In this document: positions 24,011 through 33,008 of the stretch, in pieces | How positions within the stretch are numbered: position 1 is the stretch's first letter | Layout: each line of letters opens with the position of its first letter | NCBI RefSeq assembly: GCF_021401085.1 | Contig: NZ_JACBFP010000004.1 | Span: 124,001-188,000, forward strand | Reading direction: 5' to 3' | Origin: Chryseobacterium sp. R2A-55 | GTDB lineage: Bacteria; Bacteroidota; Bacteroidia; Flavobacteriales; Weeksellaceae | Length of the DNA stretch: 64,000 nucleotides | Program-made: the position numbers and the translations under genes | Notes under the pieces: model-generated | What the model saw: the letters and a program-made list of their open reading frames with translations, nothing else | Told to the model about the DNA's origin: nothing | The model's database searches: none

Positions 24011-26872
24011 ATGACACACGACAATACCGACAAACGCCTGTTCCTTATCGATGCGTATGCAATGATTTTCCGAGGCTATTATGCACTGATCAGAAATCCA
24101 AGAGTGACCAGTACCGGAATAGATACCTCTGCGATTTTTGGTTTCACCAATTCTCTGATCGAGTTGATTCGAAGGGAAAAACCTTCCCATTTGGCGGTCG
24201 TTTTCGATGTAGGAAAAGCTACGGTGCGAACCGATGATTTCGCCGATTACAAAGCCAATAGAAGTGAAACCCCGGAAGCAATCAGGATTGCGGTTCCCTA
24301 TATTCACCGGATTTTGCAGGCAATGCACATTCCCATCCTTGGCGTGGAAGGTTATGAAGCGGATGACGTAATCGGAACCATCGCTTGCAAAGCTGAAAAG
24401 GAAAACTATATGACCTACATGGTGACTCCGGACAAAGATTTTGCGCAATTGGTCACCGATAAAATCAAAATTTATAAACCAGGTTTGAAAGGAGCCGAGT
24501 TTGAGATTTTGGGTGTGGAAGAAGTGAATGCAAAATATGATATAGATGATCCCAAAAAAGTCATTGACTTTCTGGCAATGATGGGCGATGCAGTAGACAA
24601 TATTCCCGGTTTGGAAGGGGTCGGAGAGAAAACTGCATTGAAATTCCTGAAAGAATTCGGCTCCATTGAAAATCTTTTGGCCAACACCCACCAACTGAAA
24701 GGGAAACTTAAGGAGAAAGTAGAAAACTCTGCGGAACGGGGATTACTCTCCAAAAAATTGGCAACCATTTTGTGCGACGCTCCCATTGAATTTCATCAGG
24801 AACAATATGATTTGGAAACTCCGGATTTTGAAAAAGTAAAAGAAGTATTTGATGAAATTGAGTTCCGAAGATTATACGAAAACCTCTATCGCGCATTTTC
24901 AAAAACCGGTGAATATGCCAACGGAAATTCAACCGCAAATGGTGCGGAAACCACTGATCCCAATAAAGTAACCCGCTACGACAAAAAGCCAGAGGAAAAA
25001 AGTGGAGCTGTGCAGCTGGATCTTTTTGCAACTTTCGAGGAATTGGAACATGCAACGACCACGAAATCTACCATTGAAAACAATGACCATCTATATCAAT
25101 ATGTAAATTCGCCAAAAGCACAACGGATTTTAGTGGAAAACCTTCTCGCCCAGAAATCAGTCTGCTTCGATACGGAAACCACCTCATTAAACGAGATGGA
25201 AGCAGAGCTCATCGGGATGAGTTTTTCCTACAAAAAGGGTTTGGCTTACTATATCCCTTTTTCTGAAAATCGCGAGGAAGTCTTAGAAACGCTTGAAATT
25301 TTCCGGCCTTTTTTCGAGAAGAAGGAAATCATTAAGATTGCACACAACTTAAAATACGACTACAAAATCCTGAGACAATACGGAGTCGAAGTGCAGGGAG
25401 CGGTTTTTGATACCATGATTGCACATTATCTCCTGAATCCCGACGGAAGACACGGAATGGATTATCTCTCCGAAATGTACCTGAACTATAAACCAGTGCC
25501 TATTGAAACATTGATTGGCAAAGGAAAAAACCAGAAAACGCTGCGTGCGGTTTCCGTGGAGGAGCAAACGGGTTATGCCGGTGAAGATGCAGATGTGACT
25601 TTTCAGCTTTACGAACTTTTTGCCCCACAATTAAAAAAAGAAAATCTAGAAGAGTTGTTTCTTAAAGTCGAAATGCCTTTGTCAACGGTTTTGGCAAAAA
25701 TGGAACTGGAAGGAATTTCTTTAGATAAAAAGTGGCTCGAAAAAGAAAGCATCGATTTGGAGAACGACCTGAAAGAATTGGAAACCAAAATCTTTGAGCT
25801 TGCAGGCGAAGAATTCAACATGAATTCCCCGAAACAGCTGGGCGAAATCCTATTTGACAAAATGGAACTCGACCCGAAAGCGAAGAAGACAAAAACCGGT
25901 CAATACGCCACTTCAGAGGATGTTTTGCAAAAGCTTTCCTCCAAACATGAGATTATTCCGCTCATTTTGGAGTACAGAACTTATCAAAAACTGAAATCAA
26001 CTTATGTGGACGCATTGCCCACACAGATTGACAAAACCGATCACCGCGTTCACACTAATTTCTCGCAAACCACTGCTGCAACAGGAAGATTGGCTTCGGT
26101 AAATCCAAATCTTCAGAATATCCCGATCCGCACCAAACGCGGACAACAAATCCGGGGAGCTTTTAAGGCGGACCAGGGAAACAAGATTATTTCTGCCGAT
26201 TATTCGCAGATTGAACTTCGTTTAATTGCAGAGATTTCCCAGGAAGACCACATGATCCAGGCTTTTCAGAATGGAGAAGATATTCATGCTTCCACTGCTT
26301 CAAAACTTTTTCAGGTTCCATTGGATCAAGTCACCAAAACCCAGCGTTCCCAGGCAAAAACCGTAAACTTTGGAATTATTTACGGACAGGGCGCATTTGG
26401 ATTGGCTGATCAAACGGGACTTTCAAGAACTGAGGCGAAAATGATGATCGAAAATTATTTCGCTACCTATCCGAAGCTTAAAGAATGGATGGCGGAACAA
26501 GTAAAACGGGCAAGAGAACTGGGTTATGTGGAAACGATCCTGAATAGAAAGCGCCATTTGAAAGACATCAATTCTGCGAATTTCGTGGTTCGTGGATTGG
26601 CGGAAAGAATAGCAGTCAATGCGCCGGTTCAAGGTTCAGCAGCGGATGTCATTAAAATAGCAATGATTAATATCGACCAAAAGCTGACCGAGCAAAACCT
26701 TAAGACCAAAATGCTCCTTCAAGTTCATGACGAACTTATTTTTGAAGCGCCGAATGAGGAGGTAGAAATCGCGAAAGAACTCATTAAAAACGAGATGGAA
26801 TCGGCGATTATCACGAAGGTTCCTTTATTGGTGGAAGTTGGCGTGGGGGATAATTGGCTGGAAGCGCATTAG
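24011..26872 (+). CDS. polA: DNA polymerase I
   Basis: 953 residues with all three activities: 5' nuclease domain (1-300), 3'-5' proofreading domain (about 365-560) and family A polymerase. The proofreading site looks intact, with D387-T-E389 in CFDTETTSL, then AHNLKYDYK and YAGEDADV. Polymerase motifs A (SADYSQIELRLIAEI), B (QAKTVNFGIIYGQGAFGL) and C (LLQVHDELIFEAP) are present. It acts in Okazaki-fragment processing and repair. Long antisense ORFs inside it are shadows. Confidence 0.97.
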   Translation: MTHDNTDKRLFLIDAYAMIFRGYYALIRNPRVTSTGIDTSAIFGFTNSLIELIRREKPSHLAVVFDVGKATVRTDDFADYKANRSETPEAIRIAVPYIHRILQAMHIPILGVEGYEADDVIGTIACKAEKENYMTYMVTPDKDFAQLVTDKIKIYKPGLKGAEFEILGVEEVNAKYDIDDPKKVIDFLAMMGDAVDNIPGLEGVGEKTALKFLKEFGSIENLLANTHQLKGKLKEKVENSAERGLLSKKLATILCDAPIEFHQEQYDLETPDFEKVKEVFDEIEFRRLYENLYRAFSKTGEYANGNSTANGAETTDPNKVTRYDKKPEEKSGAVQLDLFATFEELEHATTTKSTIENNDHLYQYVNSPKAQRILVENLLAQKSVCFDTETTSLNEMEAELIGMSFSYKKGLAYYIPFSENREEVLETLEIFRPFFEKKEIIKIAHNLKYDYKILRQYGVEVQGAVFDTMIAHYLLNPDGRHGMDYLSEMYLNYKPVPIETLIGKGKNQKTLRAVSVEEQTGYAGEDADVTFQLYELFAPQLKKENLEELFLKVEMPLSTVLAKMELEGISLDKKWLEKESIDLENDLKELETKIFELAGEEFNMNSPKQLGEILFDKMELDPKAKKTKTGQYATSEDVLQKLSSKHEIIPLILEYRTYQKLKSTYVDALPTQIDKTDHRVHTNFSQTTAATGRLASVNPNLQNIPIRTKRGQQIRGAFKADQGNKIISADYSQIELRLIAEISQEDHMIQAFQNGEDIHASTASKLFQVPLDQVTKTQRSQAKTVNFGIIYGQGAFGLADQTGLSRTEAKMMIENYFATYPKLKEWMAEQVKRARELGYVETILNRKRHLKDINSANFVVRGLAERIAVNAPVQGSAADVIKIAMINIDQKLTEQNLKTKMLLQVHDELIFEAPNEEVEIAKELIKNEMESAIITKVPLLVEVGVGDNWLEAH

Positions 26873-27021
26873 GAGTGCGAGCGTTGGAGTATCTGAGCTT
26901 TTGAGGATTGGTAATTTGTTGTAGATCACGTAATTAATATTGATTTTTTAAACCGTTTTCTTTACGCTTTGTTCTTTCCACTATGCTCAAAATTCTATTT
27001 TCGTAATTGATTTTGCAAAAA

Positions 27022-27450
27022 ATGTTTTCAAAAGAAGAAGCTCAAAAATTAAGGAAAGAATTCTGGACTGCTTTCGGGAAGAGTTTTCCCAGAAAGTGGA
27101 TACTGTATGATACCAAAATCAAGGATTTTTCCTTTAAGTTTTATGCAGATTCCAAAAAGGCTGAAGTTTCCATCGATATTGAAATGAAAGACGAAATCTA
27201 CCGCAATGCCTATTACGAAAAGATCTGGTCACTGGAAAATATGCTTATGGAAGAAGTTGGCGATATCCGGAAAGATGAATTTTACACTTTAGAAAATGGA
27301 AAGGTGATTTCCAGAATCTGGGTGACCAAAGAAAAAGTTTCTATTTTTGATAAAAATTCGTGGCAGGAAATCTATGAATTTTTTGTAGTAAAAATGGATG
27401 GTTTCGAGCGGTTTTTTTGGGAATATGAGGATTTCATCAAAGACGTTTGA
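27022..27450 (+). CDS. DUF4268-family protein
   Basis: 142 residues from ATG 27022; TTG codons at 27007 and 27013 are less likely. The aromatic- and lysine-rich sequence (LRKEFWTAFGKSFPRKWILY) matches small flavobacterial proteins annotated as DUF4268. It is cytoplasmic, with no signal peptide or membrane helix. In other proteins this domain occurs next to nuclease-like modules, but nothing here shows a catalytic site. Function unknown. Confidence 0.7.
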   Translation: MFSKEEAQKLRKEFWTAFGKSFPRKWILYDTKIKDFSFKFYADSKKAEVSIDIEMKDEIYRNAYYEKIWSLENMLMEEVGDIRKDEFYTLENGKVISRIWVTKEKVSIFDKNSWQEIYEFFVVKMDGFERFFWEYEDFIKDV

Positions 27451-27542
27451 AATACGTATTAGCTATCGGGAACGAAGCTTACGAATCTTTTCTGCAGTGA
27501 GACTGATGCTAAATTTGAGAAATTCACAGCGAAGGTAGTTCA

Positions 27543-29198
27543 CTAAGAAAATTTTCTCTTTCTCAACCAATAAAACAATCCCCCTAAAGCGCCGATTACT
27601 GCGAGCGGAAGAAGCAAGTTAAACCATTGCCAGTCGGTTTTTTCGTCTTCAATTCGGTTTCGGTCCAGAAGTCTGGCTTCGATGTTTCTATTTCTCAGTT
27701 CCATTAAATTGGAATCATCCAAAAGAAAATCCAGGCAGTTTCTCAAAAATTGTTCGTTTCCGTAGGTTTGTTTGGTCAATAGATCTTCGCCGAGCGGAAG
27801 CGGATTTCCTTTGTAGATCTGGTTTCTTCCCACATCGCCGTCTCCGATCACGATCATTTTGTTTTCCGGACTTTGGGATTTGAAATTTGGATAATTGCTT
27901 TTTTCGCTTCTATTGGCATAGGCGGAATTGAATTTACCTTCCACACTCACCGCAAAAATCTTGGGAGTGGTCGGTCTTTCCATTTCACCAATCGAATCGG
28001 TTCTTACGATTTCGGTCAAAGAAACCAAATTAGGAACTTGTTTGATGCTGGTTCTTTCACTCGATTCAAAAAGCACGTTGGTCTTTATATTCTTTCTTCC
28101 CAAAGTATCGATGGACGTGGGAAATTCAAATTTTACGGGATTGATGTTTTTGGTGATCGGATTCTTGGTTTCTGCAATTCCAAGCGGGAAATAGGGCCAA
28201 AGAAAACTGCTGTATTGCGGATTTCCCGCAACTTCACCGGACACAATGCGGATCAGTGCGGATTTTTTCATGTCCTTCACCAAACCGGGATTGATCCTTA
28301 AGCCATAATTAAAAAAGAAGTCGCCTAAATTGGTGTCAGTTGGGTAAGCCATGATTTTTTTAGACTGAAAAAGCGTGTCCATTTCTGCATTCACGGCATC
28401 GATCATCCACAATGTCTTACCGCCATTCATGATATATTGGTCAAGGATTACTTTTTCATTGTCAGTAAACGCTTTCCTAGGTTTTGCGATGACAAGCGCA
28501 TCCATTTTCCTTAGTTTGGGTACATCTGCCAAAGAAAGTTCCTTTGTATTTGCGGGAATGATGGGACCTGCGTTGTAGTTTTCCAGGGCCATATGCATGA
28601 AACCCTGAAACTGATCCGGGCGAAGCTCATCTTGATTGATCAGAATTCCGATATTTTTCTTGTGCTCTTCGGTGATGGATTTGATGGCTGAAACGAAGTT
28701 GTACTCCAGATTTTCGATGGATTTGTTCAGCTGTTCGGAGGCGTCAATTCCGCTTTGATTGATGATCAGCGGGATGGAAGTTCCATACGAATTGTATTTG
28801 ATCGCTGCATATGGAAACATCACGATTTCGGAGATCTTTCCGTCCTTCATATCGGGTAAGATCGAAGGCTGCATTCCCATCGCCATCAAGGTGTCTTTCG
28901 ACATTTTAGTCTTGATCGGGTCGATGAATTGGTAGTCGATTTTCGGATTTATTTTCCTAAACTCCTCGAGCATAAATTTTGCCTCATTTTGCAGCTGGCG
29001 AAAACTTGCCGGGAAATCGCCTTCTAAATAAACATCTACTGTCAAAGGTTTTTTCACGGATTCTAAAATTTTCACCGTGGATTTAGAAAGTGTATATCTT
29101 TTTTCTTGAGTCAGGTCAAAACGTTTCGAAAACACTCCGAAAACACCCAATATCAAAATGATTGCTACAACAATATAGATAATATTTTTTTTGTTCAT
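27543..29198 (-). CDS. gldG: gliding-motility ABC transporter auxiliary protein GldG
   Basis: 551 residues. An N-terminal membrane helix (about 5-22), a long periplasmic ABC_transp_aux-type domain beginning after RFDLTQEKRYTLSKST, and a C-terminal helix ending WLRKRKFS. It is one of the Gld proteins which, with GldA (ATPase) and GldF (permease), is needed for gliding in Flavobacterium johnsoniae. It starts 11 bases after gldF on the same strand. GldA is not in the window. Presence does not prove gliding. Confidence 0.93.
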   Translation of the reverse strand: MNKKNIIYIVVAIILILGVFGVFSKRFDLTQEKRYTLSKSTVKILESVKKPLTVDVYLEGDFPASFRQLQNEAKFMLEEFRKINPKIDYQFIDPIKTKMSKDTLMAMGMQPSILPDMKDGKISEIVMFPYAAIKYNSYGTSIPLIINQSGIDASEQLNKSIENLEYNFVSAIKSITEEHKKNIGILINQDELRPDQFQGFMHMALENYNAGPIIPANTKELSLADVPKLRKMDALVIAKPRKAFTDNEKVILDQYIMNGGKTLWMIDAVNAEMDTLFQSKKIMAYPTDTNLGDFFFNYGLRINPGLVKDMKKSALIRIVSGEVAGNPQYSSFLWPYFPLGIAETKNPITKNINPVKFEFPTSIDTLGRKNIKTNVLFESSERTSIKQVPNLVSLTEIVRTDSIGEMERPTTPKIFAVSVEGKFNSAYANRSEKSNYPNFKSQSPENKMIVIGDGDVGRNQIYKGNPLPLGEDLLTKQTYGNEQFLRNCLDFLLDDSNLMELRNRNIEARLLDRNRIEDEKTDWQWFNLLLPLAVIGALGGLFYWLRKRKFS

Positions 29199-29209
29199 TT
29201 TTTTAAAGA

Positions 29210-29938
29210 TTACTTTTTGTTTTGCACAAAAACTTTGGCCGAAAAAAGAAAAATTCCAATGACCAAAAGAAAATAGAAAACATCTCTGGTGTCGATTAAT
29301 CCTCTGGTGAACGCTAAGAAATGCTGATAAAATCCCAGATTGGAAAGCAGGTAATCCGCTCCGCCCAAGAGTTTGTAGCTCGCCAACTGTTCAATCCCGA
29401 AATAAAAAATAAAACAAAGGAAAACGCCCAGCAAATAAGCCATAATTTGGTTTTGCGAGAGGGAAGAAGCCAAAATCCCAACGGCTGAAAAAGCGGCTGT
29501 CAAAACGGCCAATCCGAAGTAGCTTCCCAAAGTAGCACCGAAATCAATATTTCCTTCAGGAACACCCAAAACATAGATGGTGTAAAGATAAACGATTGAT
29601 GGAAGCAGACAAAAAACCCCAACTAACCAAACGGAGAGAAATTTCCCAAGCACGATCTCAGAAATTTTTACAGGTTGCGAAAAAAGCCAACTCAGTGTTC
29701 CGGATTGCTGTTCCTCCGCCAAGGTTCTCATGGAAATTGCCGGAATGATGAACATGAACAACCAGGGCACAAGTACAAAATAGCTTTGCAGAGTGGCGGA
29801 TCCAATGTCGAATATGTTGGAATCATTTTCGAAGAAAAACAAGAAAAGTGTGCTGATCAAGCTGAAAGCGCCGATGATCAACCAAGCGTTCCAGTTTCCG
29901 AAATAGCTCCAAAGTTCTTTTTTAAAAATTGCAATCAT
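29210..29938 (-). CDS. gldF: gliding-motility ABC transporter permease GldF
   Basis: 242 residues, six predicted helices of an ABC-2-type permease, opening MIAIFKKELWSYFGNWNAWL. The cytoplasmic loop MRTLAEEQQSGTLSWLFSQP is characteristic of GldF. It forms an operon with gldG, and hemJ lies 54 bases upstream on the same strand, so all three may be co-transcribed. It would pair with a GldA ATPase encoded elsewhere. Confidence 0.93.
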   Translation of the reverse strand: MIAIFKKELWSYFGNWNAWLIIGAFSLISTLFLFFFENDSNIFDIGSATLQSYFVLVPWLFMFIIPAISMRTLAEEQQSGTLSWLFSQPVKISEIVLGKFLSVWLVGVFCLLPSIVYLYTIYVLGVPEGNIDFGATLGSYFGLAVLTAAFSAVGILASSLSQNQIMAYLLGVFLCFIFYFGIEQLASYKLLGGADYLLSNLGFYQHFLAFTRGLIDTRDVFYFLLVIGIFLFSAKVFVQNKK

Positions 29939-29992
29939 AGCATGAAAAAGAGAGCGGAAAGACCTAAGTTTTCAAAGTCTTCACTACAAAAA

Positions 29993-30538
29993 TTATTTTT
30001 TCTTTTTATTGACTAGTTTCACGGTCGTCACGATGAAAAATACCAAAACGAAAAATCCGGCGATTAATTGCCACCAGAATTCGATGACCATTGATTTTAG
30101 GATCACGGTGAAAACGACCAGAAATAAAATGAAGGTCGCGATTTCGTTTGCCTGTCGAAGCTGGATGTTTTCTATCGGCAGAGTATTTCCCTCTAATCTT
30201 TTGATTTGCAGTACTTTTTTCCAACACCAGAAGTGATAAAATCCCAGTGCAATCAGAAAGCTCAACTTTAAATGAAACCAAGGCGTTTTCATCAACCCAA
30301 AATTTAAATAAATCAAAGTGATACCACTTAAAAGCATGATCAATCCAGCAGGAACGGTAATGATATTCCACAATCTTCTCGCCATGAAAACATATTGTTC
30401 CCGCAGGATTTTCTTTTTGTTTTCTTCAAAAACGTCCGTATCCTTATAATAGACAAAAATTCTGACGAGGTAAAAAATCCCGGCAAAATAACTGACCATG
30501 AAAATGATGTGAATGGCTTTAATAATTGAATACAGCAT
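29993..30538 (-). CDS. hemJ: HemJ-type protoporphyrinogen IX oxidase (CopD-like membrane protein)
   Basis: 181 residues, four to five helices. The N-terminus MLYSIIKAIHIIFMVSYFAG with an early conserved histidine, followed by KKILREQYVFMARRLW and FHLKLSFLIALGFYHFW, is typical of HemJ (former UPF0093). It oxidises protoporphyrinogen IX to protoporphyrin IX in the inner membrane, one step after the HemN reaction. A TATCTTTG box sits 16 bases before the ATG. Confidence 0.9.
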   Translation of the reverse strand: MLYSIIKAIHIIFMVSYFAGIFYLVRIFVYYKDTDVFEENKKKILREQYVFMARRLWNIITVPAGLIMLLSGITLIYLNFGLMKTPWFHLKLSFLIALGFYHFWCWKKVLQIKRLEGNTLPIENIQLRQANEIATFILFLVVFTVILKSMVIEFWWQLIAGFFVLVFFIVTTVKLVNKKKK

Positions 30539-30554
30539 TCGGAAAGTTTAGCTG

Positions 30555-30562
30555 CAAAGATA
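30555..30562 (-). promoter_or_regulatory. predicted -7 box for hemJ (TATCTTTG)
   Basis: TAnnTTTG match on the minus strand, 16 bases upstream of the hemJ ATG. It may also serve gldF-gldG. Confidence 0.4.
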
Positions 30563-30700
30563 AGGGTTTTGCAGAACTGTTGAACTGAAGATTCCACTTA
30601 ATGAGCATTTACTTTTGTTAAATTCTAAAATGAGGTCCATAATCTCAAATATTTTTAGTTTTTTTGTGGATTGATAAAATATATTTAAATATTACTATTT

Positions 30701-32854
30701 ATGAAAAGAATTTTCCAATTGTGTTTCAGTTTGGCAATTTTTTCTGTAGGATTTTCGCAGAATTTGAAACCGGTTGCACAAAAAGTCAGAAATTCACAAA
30801 CGGCAAAAAAAACATTTGTAAAGTATGATCTGTTCAAGGCCGATGCTTCCACCCAAAAATTAGCTCAGTATAAGGCGGCAGCAGAAGATATTACGGTACT
30901 GCAGATTAACAAAACCGAAATTCAGCGTCTGAATTCTGAAAAACCGGAAGCGTTGGAAATGAGCTTTCCGTTTGAAGGCAAAATCCTCACACTCGAACTG
31001 GTGAGAAACAATTTTTTGACTCATGATTTTGCCGTTACAACCGAAAAAGGTTCGGCAAATTATGCGCCGGGAATTTATTACCACGGAATTGTGAAAGGCG
31101 ACAACGAATCTCTGGTTGCAGTAAGTTTTTTCAAAGACGAAGTGATGGGGGTGACTTCCATCAAGGATATAGGAAACATCGTCCTGGGAAAAATCAAAAA
31201 CTCAGATGATTATGTTTCTTACAATGACCAAAAATTGAAGGGAACAAATCCTTTTACCTGCGGCACAGATGATCTTCCCGAAAATCGAAGTGCGGAGATT
31301 TCCTATGATCCCAAAATGGCTTCGCAGGCATTGTTGACAGACAATTGCGTGAGAATCTATTACGAAGTTGGTTACGGCCCATACACGCAAAATGGTTCAA
31401 ATGTGACCACTGCGACAAACTGGGTTACTGCAATGCACAATAATATTTCCACACTCTATGCCAATGATGGGGTAAATGTGGCGCTAAGTTCTGTAATGGT
31501 GTGGACTACAAATGATCCATACTCCGGTGCACCAGATGTGATTCTTGGGCAGTTCCGATCAACAAGAACTACCTTCAATGGTGATATCGCACAATTGCTA
31601 AGAAATCCGGCAACTACAAGTATCGCTTATTTGAACACACTGTGTACTAATTCTAACTATTCCTACTGCGGGGTAAACTTTTCCTATGCAAATGTTCCGA
31701 CTTATTCGTGGAATATTGAAGCAATGACGCATGAGATTGGACATAACTTGGGGTCTCCTCATACGCATGCCTGCAAATGGAACGGAAATAACACAGCAAT
31801 TGATGGTTGTGGTCCTGCTTCAGGAAATAATGAAGGCTGCAACGGCCCGCTTCCAACAGGAACAGGTGGAACTATTATGAGTTACTGCCACCTTGTTAGC
31901 TCGGTGGGAATTAATTTTGCAAATGGTTTCGGACCGCAACCAGGAGCTTTAATCAGAGGTAGAATCAATGGCAGCGGATGTTTAGGTACGGATTGTGTTT
32001 CTTCATGTGCACAAACAGTTACCGGATTTGCCGTATCAAATATTACGAGCAATTCGGCAACTGCCACCATCACCGATCCAACCGGAACAAACTGGAGATA
32101 TACTTTGACCAAAGGTGACGGAACAGTGGTAGAATCCAGCATTGTGACCAACAAAATAATTAATTTGACCAATTTACAGCCGGGAACTTTCTATTTCATC
32201 ACGGTTAGTGCTCCTTGTACCGGACCGGAAGCCTACGCATCCAAACAGTTCATTTACACAGATGCGGATTGGTGTTCAGGAGTTCTGGTAACTGATTCCG
32301 GCGGTCCGAATGCCAATTATACCGACGGCGAAAGCTGGATCAAGACTTTTTATCCAACTAGTCCTAACGACAAACTTAAAATCACTTTTACAGAGTTTGA
32401 TACAGAACCCTCTTCGGATTATTTGATTATTTACAATGGACCAAATACTGCTTCGCCTAGATTTGGATCCACCTGGAGTGGAACTACCATTCCTGGTCCT
32501 TTCACTTCTACTCATGCAACAGGTGCAATAACTTTGAGATTTATTTCAAACGCCACTGTCAACAGACCAGGTTGGAAGGCAAATTTCGAATGTCTGACTT
32601 TGGGAACAGGTGAAAATAACTTTGCGGGGGGTGTACATATTGCCCAAACGTCGGTAAAAGGAGTGTTTATGATTGTTTCAAAAGATAGATTGCTGTCTTA
32701 TCAGGTATTCGATGCGTCTGGAAAAGTCCTGAAAAATTCATCAAAAATCACAATGTCTCAAGAGAAACTTGACCTATCCAATTATCCTGCGGGAACTTAT
32801 TTGGTGACGGTTTCTACTGAAAAAGAAACGGTGACCAAGAAGATTCTTAAATAA
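30701..32854 (+). CDS. T9SS-exported reprolysin-like zinc metallopeptidase, copy 1
   Basis: 717 residues. Signal peptide (MKRIFQLCFSLAIFSVGFSQ), prodomain to about 205, then a metzincin catalytic domain with HEIGHNLGSPH, zinc ligands H344, H348, H354 and catalytic E345, and a possible Met-turn in GGTIMSYCH. A fibronectin-III-like segment (about 437-520), a CUB-like domain (about 527-630) and a T9SS type A sorting tail (about 640-717, ending GTYLVTVSTEKETVTKKILK) follow. It is secreted or surface-bound and degrades protein. It is the first of a tandem pair with 33009-35168 and ends at a terminator, so each copy is its own unit. Confidence 0.93.
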   Translation: MKRIFQLCFSLAIFSVGFSQNLKPVAQKVRNSQTAKKTFVKYDLFKADASTQKLAQYKAAAEDITVLQINKTEIQRLNSEKPEALEMSFPFEGKILTLELVRNNFLTHDFAVTTEKGSANYAPGIYYHGIVKGDNESLVAVSFFKDEVMGVTSIKDIGNIVLGKIKNSDDYVSYNDQKLKGTNPFTCGTDDLPENRSAEISYDPKMASQALLTDNCVRIYYEVGYGPYTQNGSNVTTATNWVTAMHNNISTLYANDGVNVALSSVMVWTTNDPYSGAPDVILGQFRSTRTTFNGDIAQLLRNPATTSIAYLNTLCTNSNYSYCGVNFSYANVPTYSWNIEAMTHEIGHNLGSPHTHACKWNGNNTAIDGCGPASGNNEGCNGPLPTGTGGTIMSYCHLVSSVGINFANGFGPQPGALIRGRINGSGCLGTDCVSSCAQTVTGFAVSNITSNSATATITDPTGTNWRYTLTKGDGTVVESSIVTNKIINLTNLQPGTFYFITVSAPCTGPEAYASKQFIYTDADWCSGVLVTDSGGPNANYTDGESWIKTFYPTSPNDKLKITFTEFDTEPSSDYLIIYNGPNTASPRFGSTWSGTTIPGPFTSTHATGAITLRFISNATVNRPGWKANFECLTLGTGENNFAGGVHIAQTSVKGVFMIVSKDRLLSYQVFDASGKVLKNSSKITMSQEKLDLSNYPAGTYLVTVSTEKETVTKKILK

Positions 32855-32874
32855 AAGAATTATTAAGAATTCCT

Positions 32875-32908
32875 ATGGGCCAAAGCGAAAGTTTTGGCCC
32901 ATTTTATT
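32875..32908 (+). terminator. intrinsic terminator between the two metallopeptidase genes
   Basis: GGGCCAAA/TTTGGCCC stem followed by an AT-rich T-run, about 20 bases after the first metallopeptidase stop. Confidence 0.85.
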
Positions 32909-33008
32909 TTGAAGTTCGGTTTCATGGAAACGTTAAATATGGAAAATATCCATAAGATATCGTTTTTTTTTACTTTTTTTGTAATACTTAAATCAATTAA
33001 TTAAGAAC

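Noticed and set aside
23762-24694. 310-codon minus-strand frame overlapping polA
   Set aside because: It is antisense to the conserved 5' nuclease domain of PolA and to the intergenic repeat, has low-complexity Phe/His/Ile-rich composition and matches no family.
26873-27021. Possible tRNA or small RNA in the polA-DUF4268 gap
   Set aside because: No cloverleaf, CCA-type end or promoter-terminator pair could be found.
27873-28301. 142-codon plus-strand frame inside gldG
   Set aside because: Antisense shadow; the minus-strand frame encodes a recognisable GldG along its whole length.
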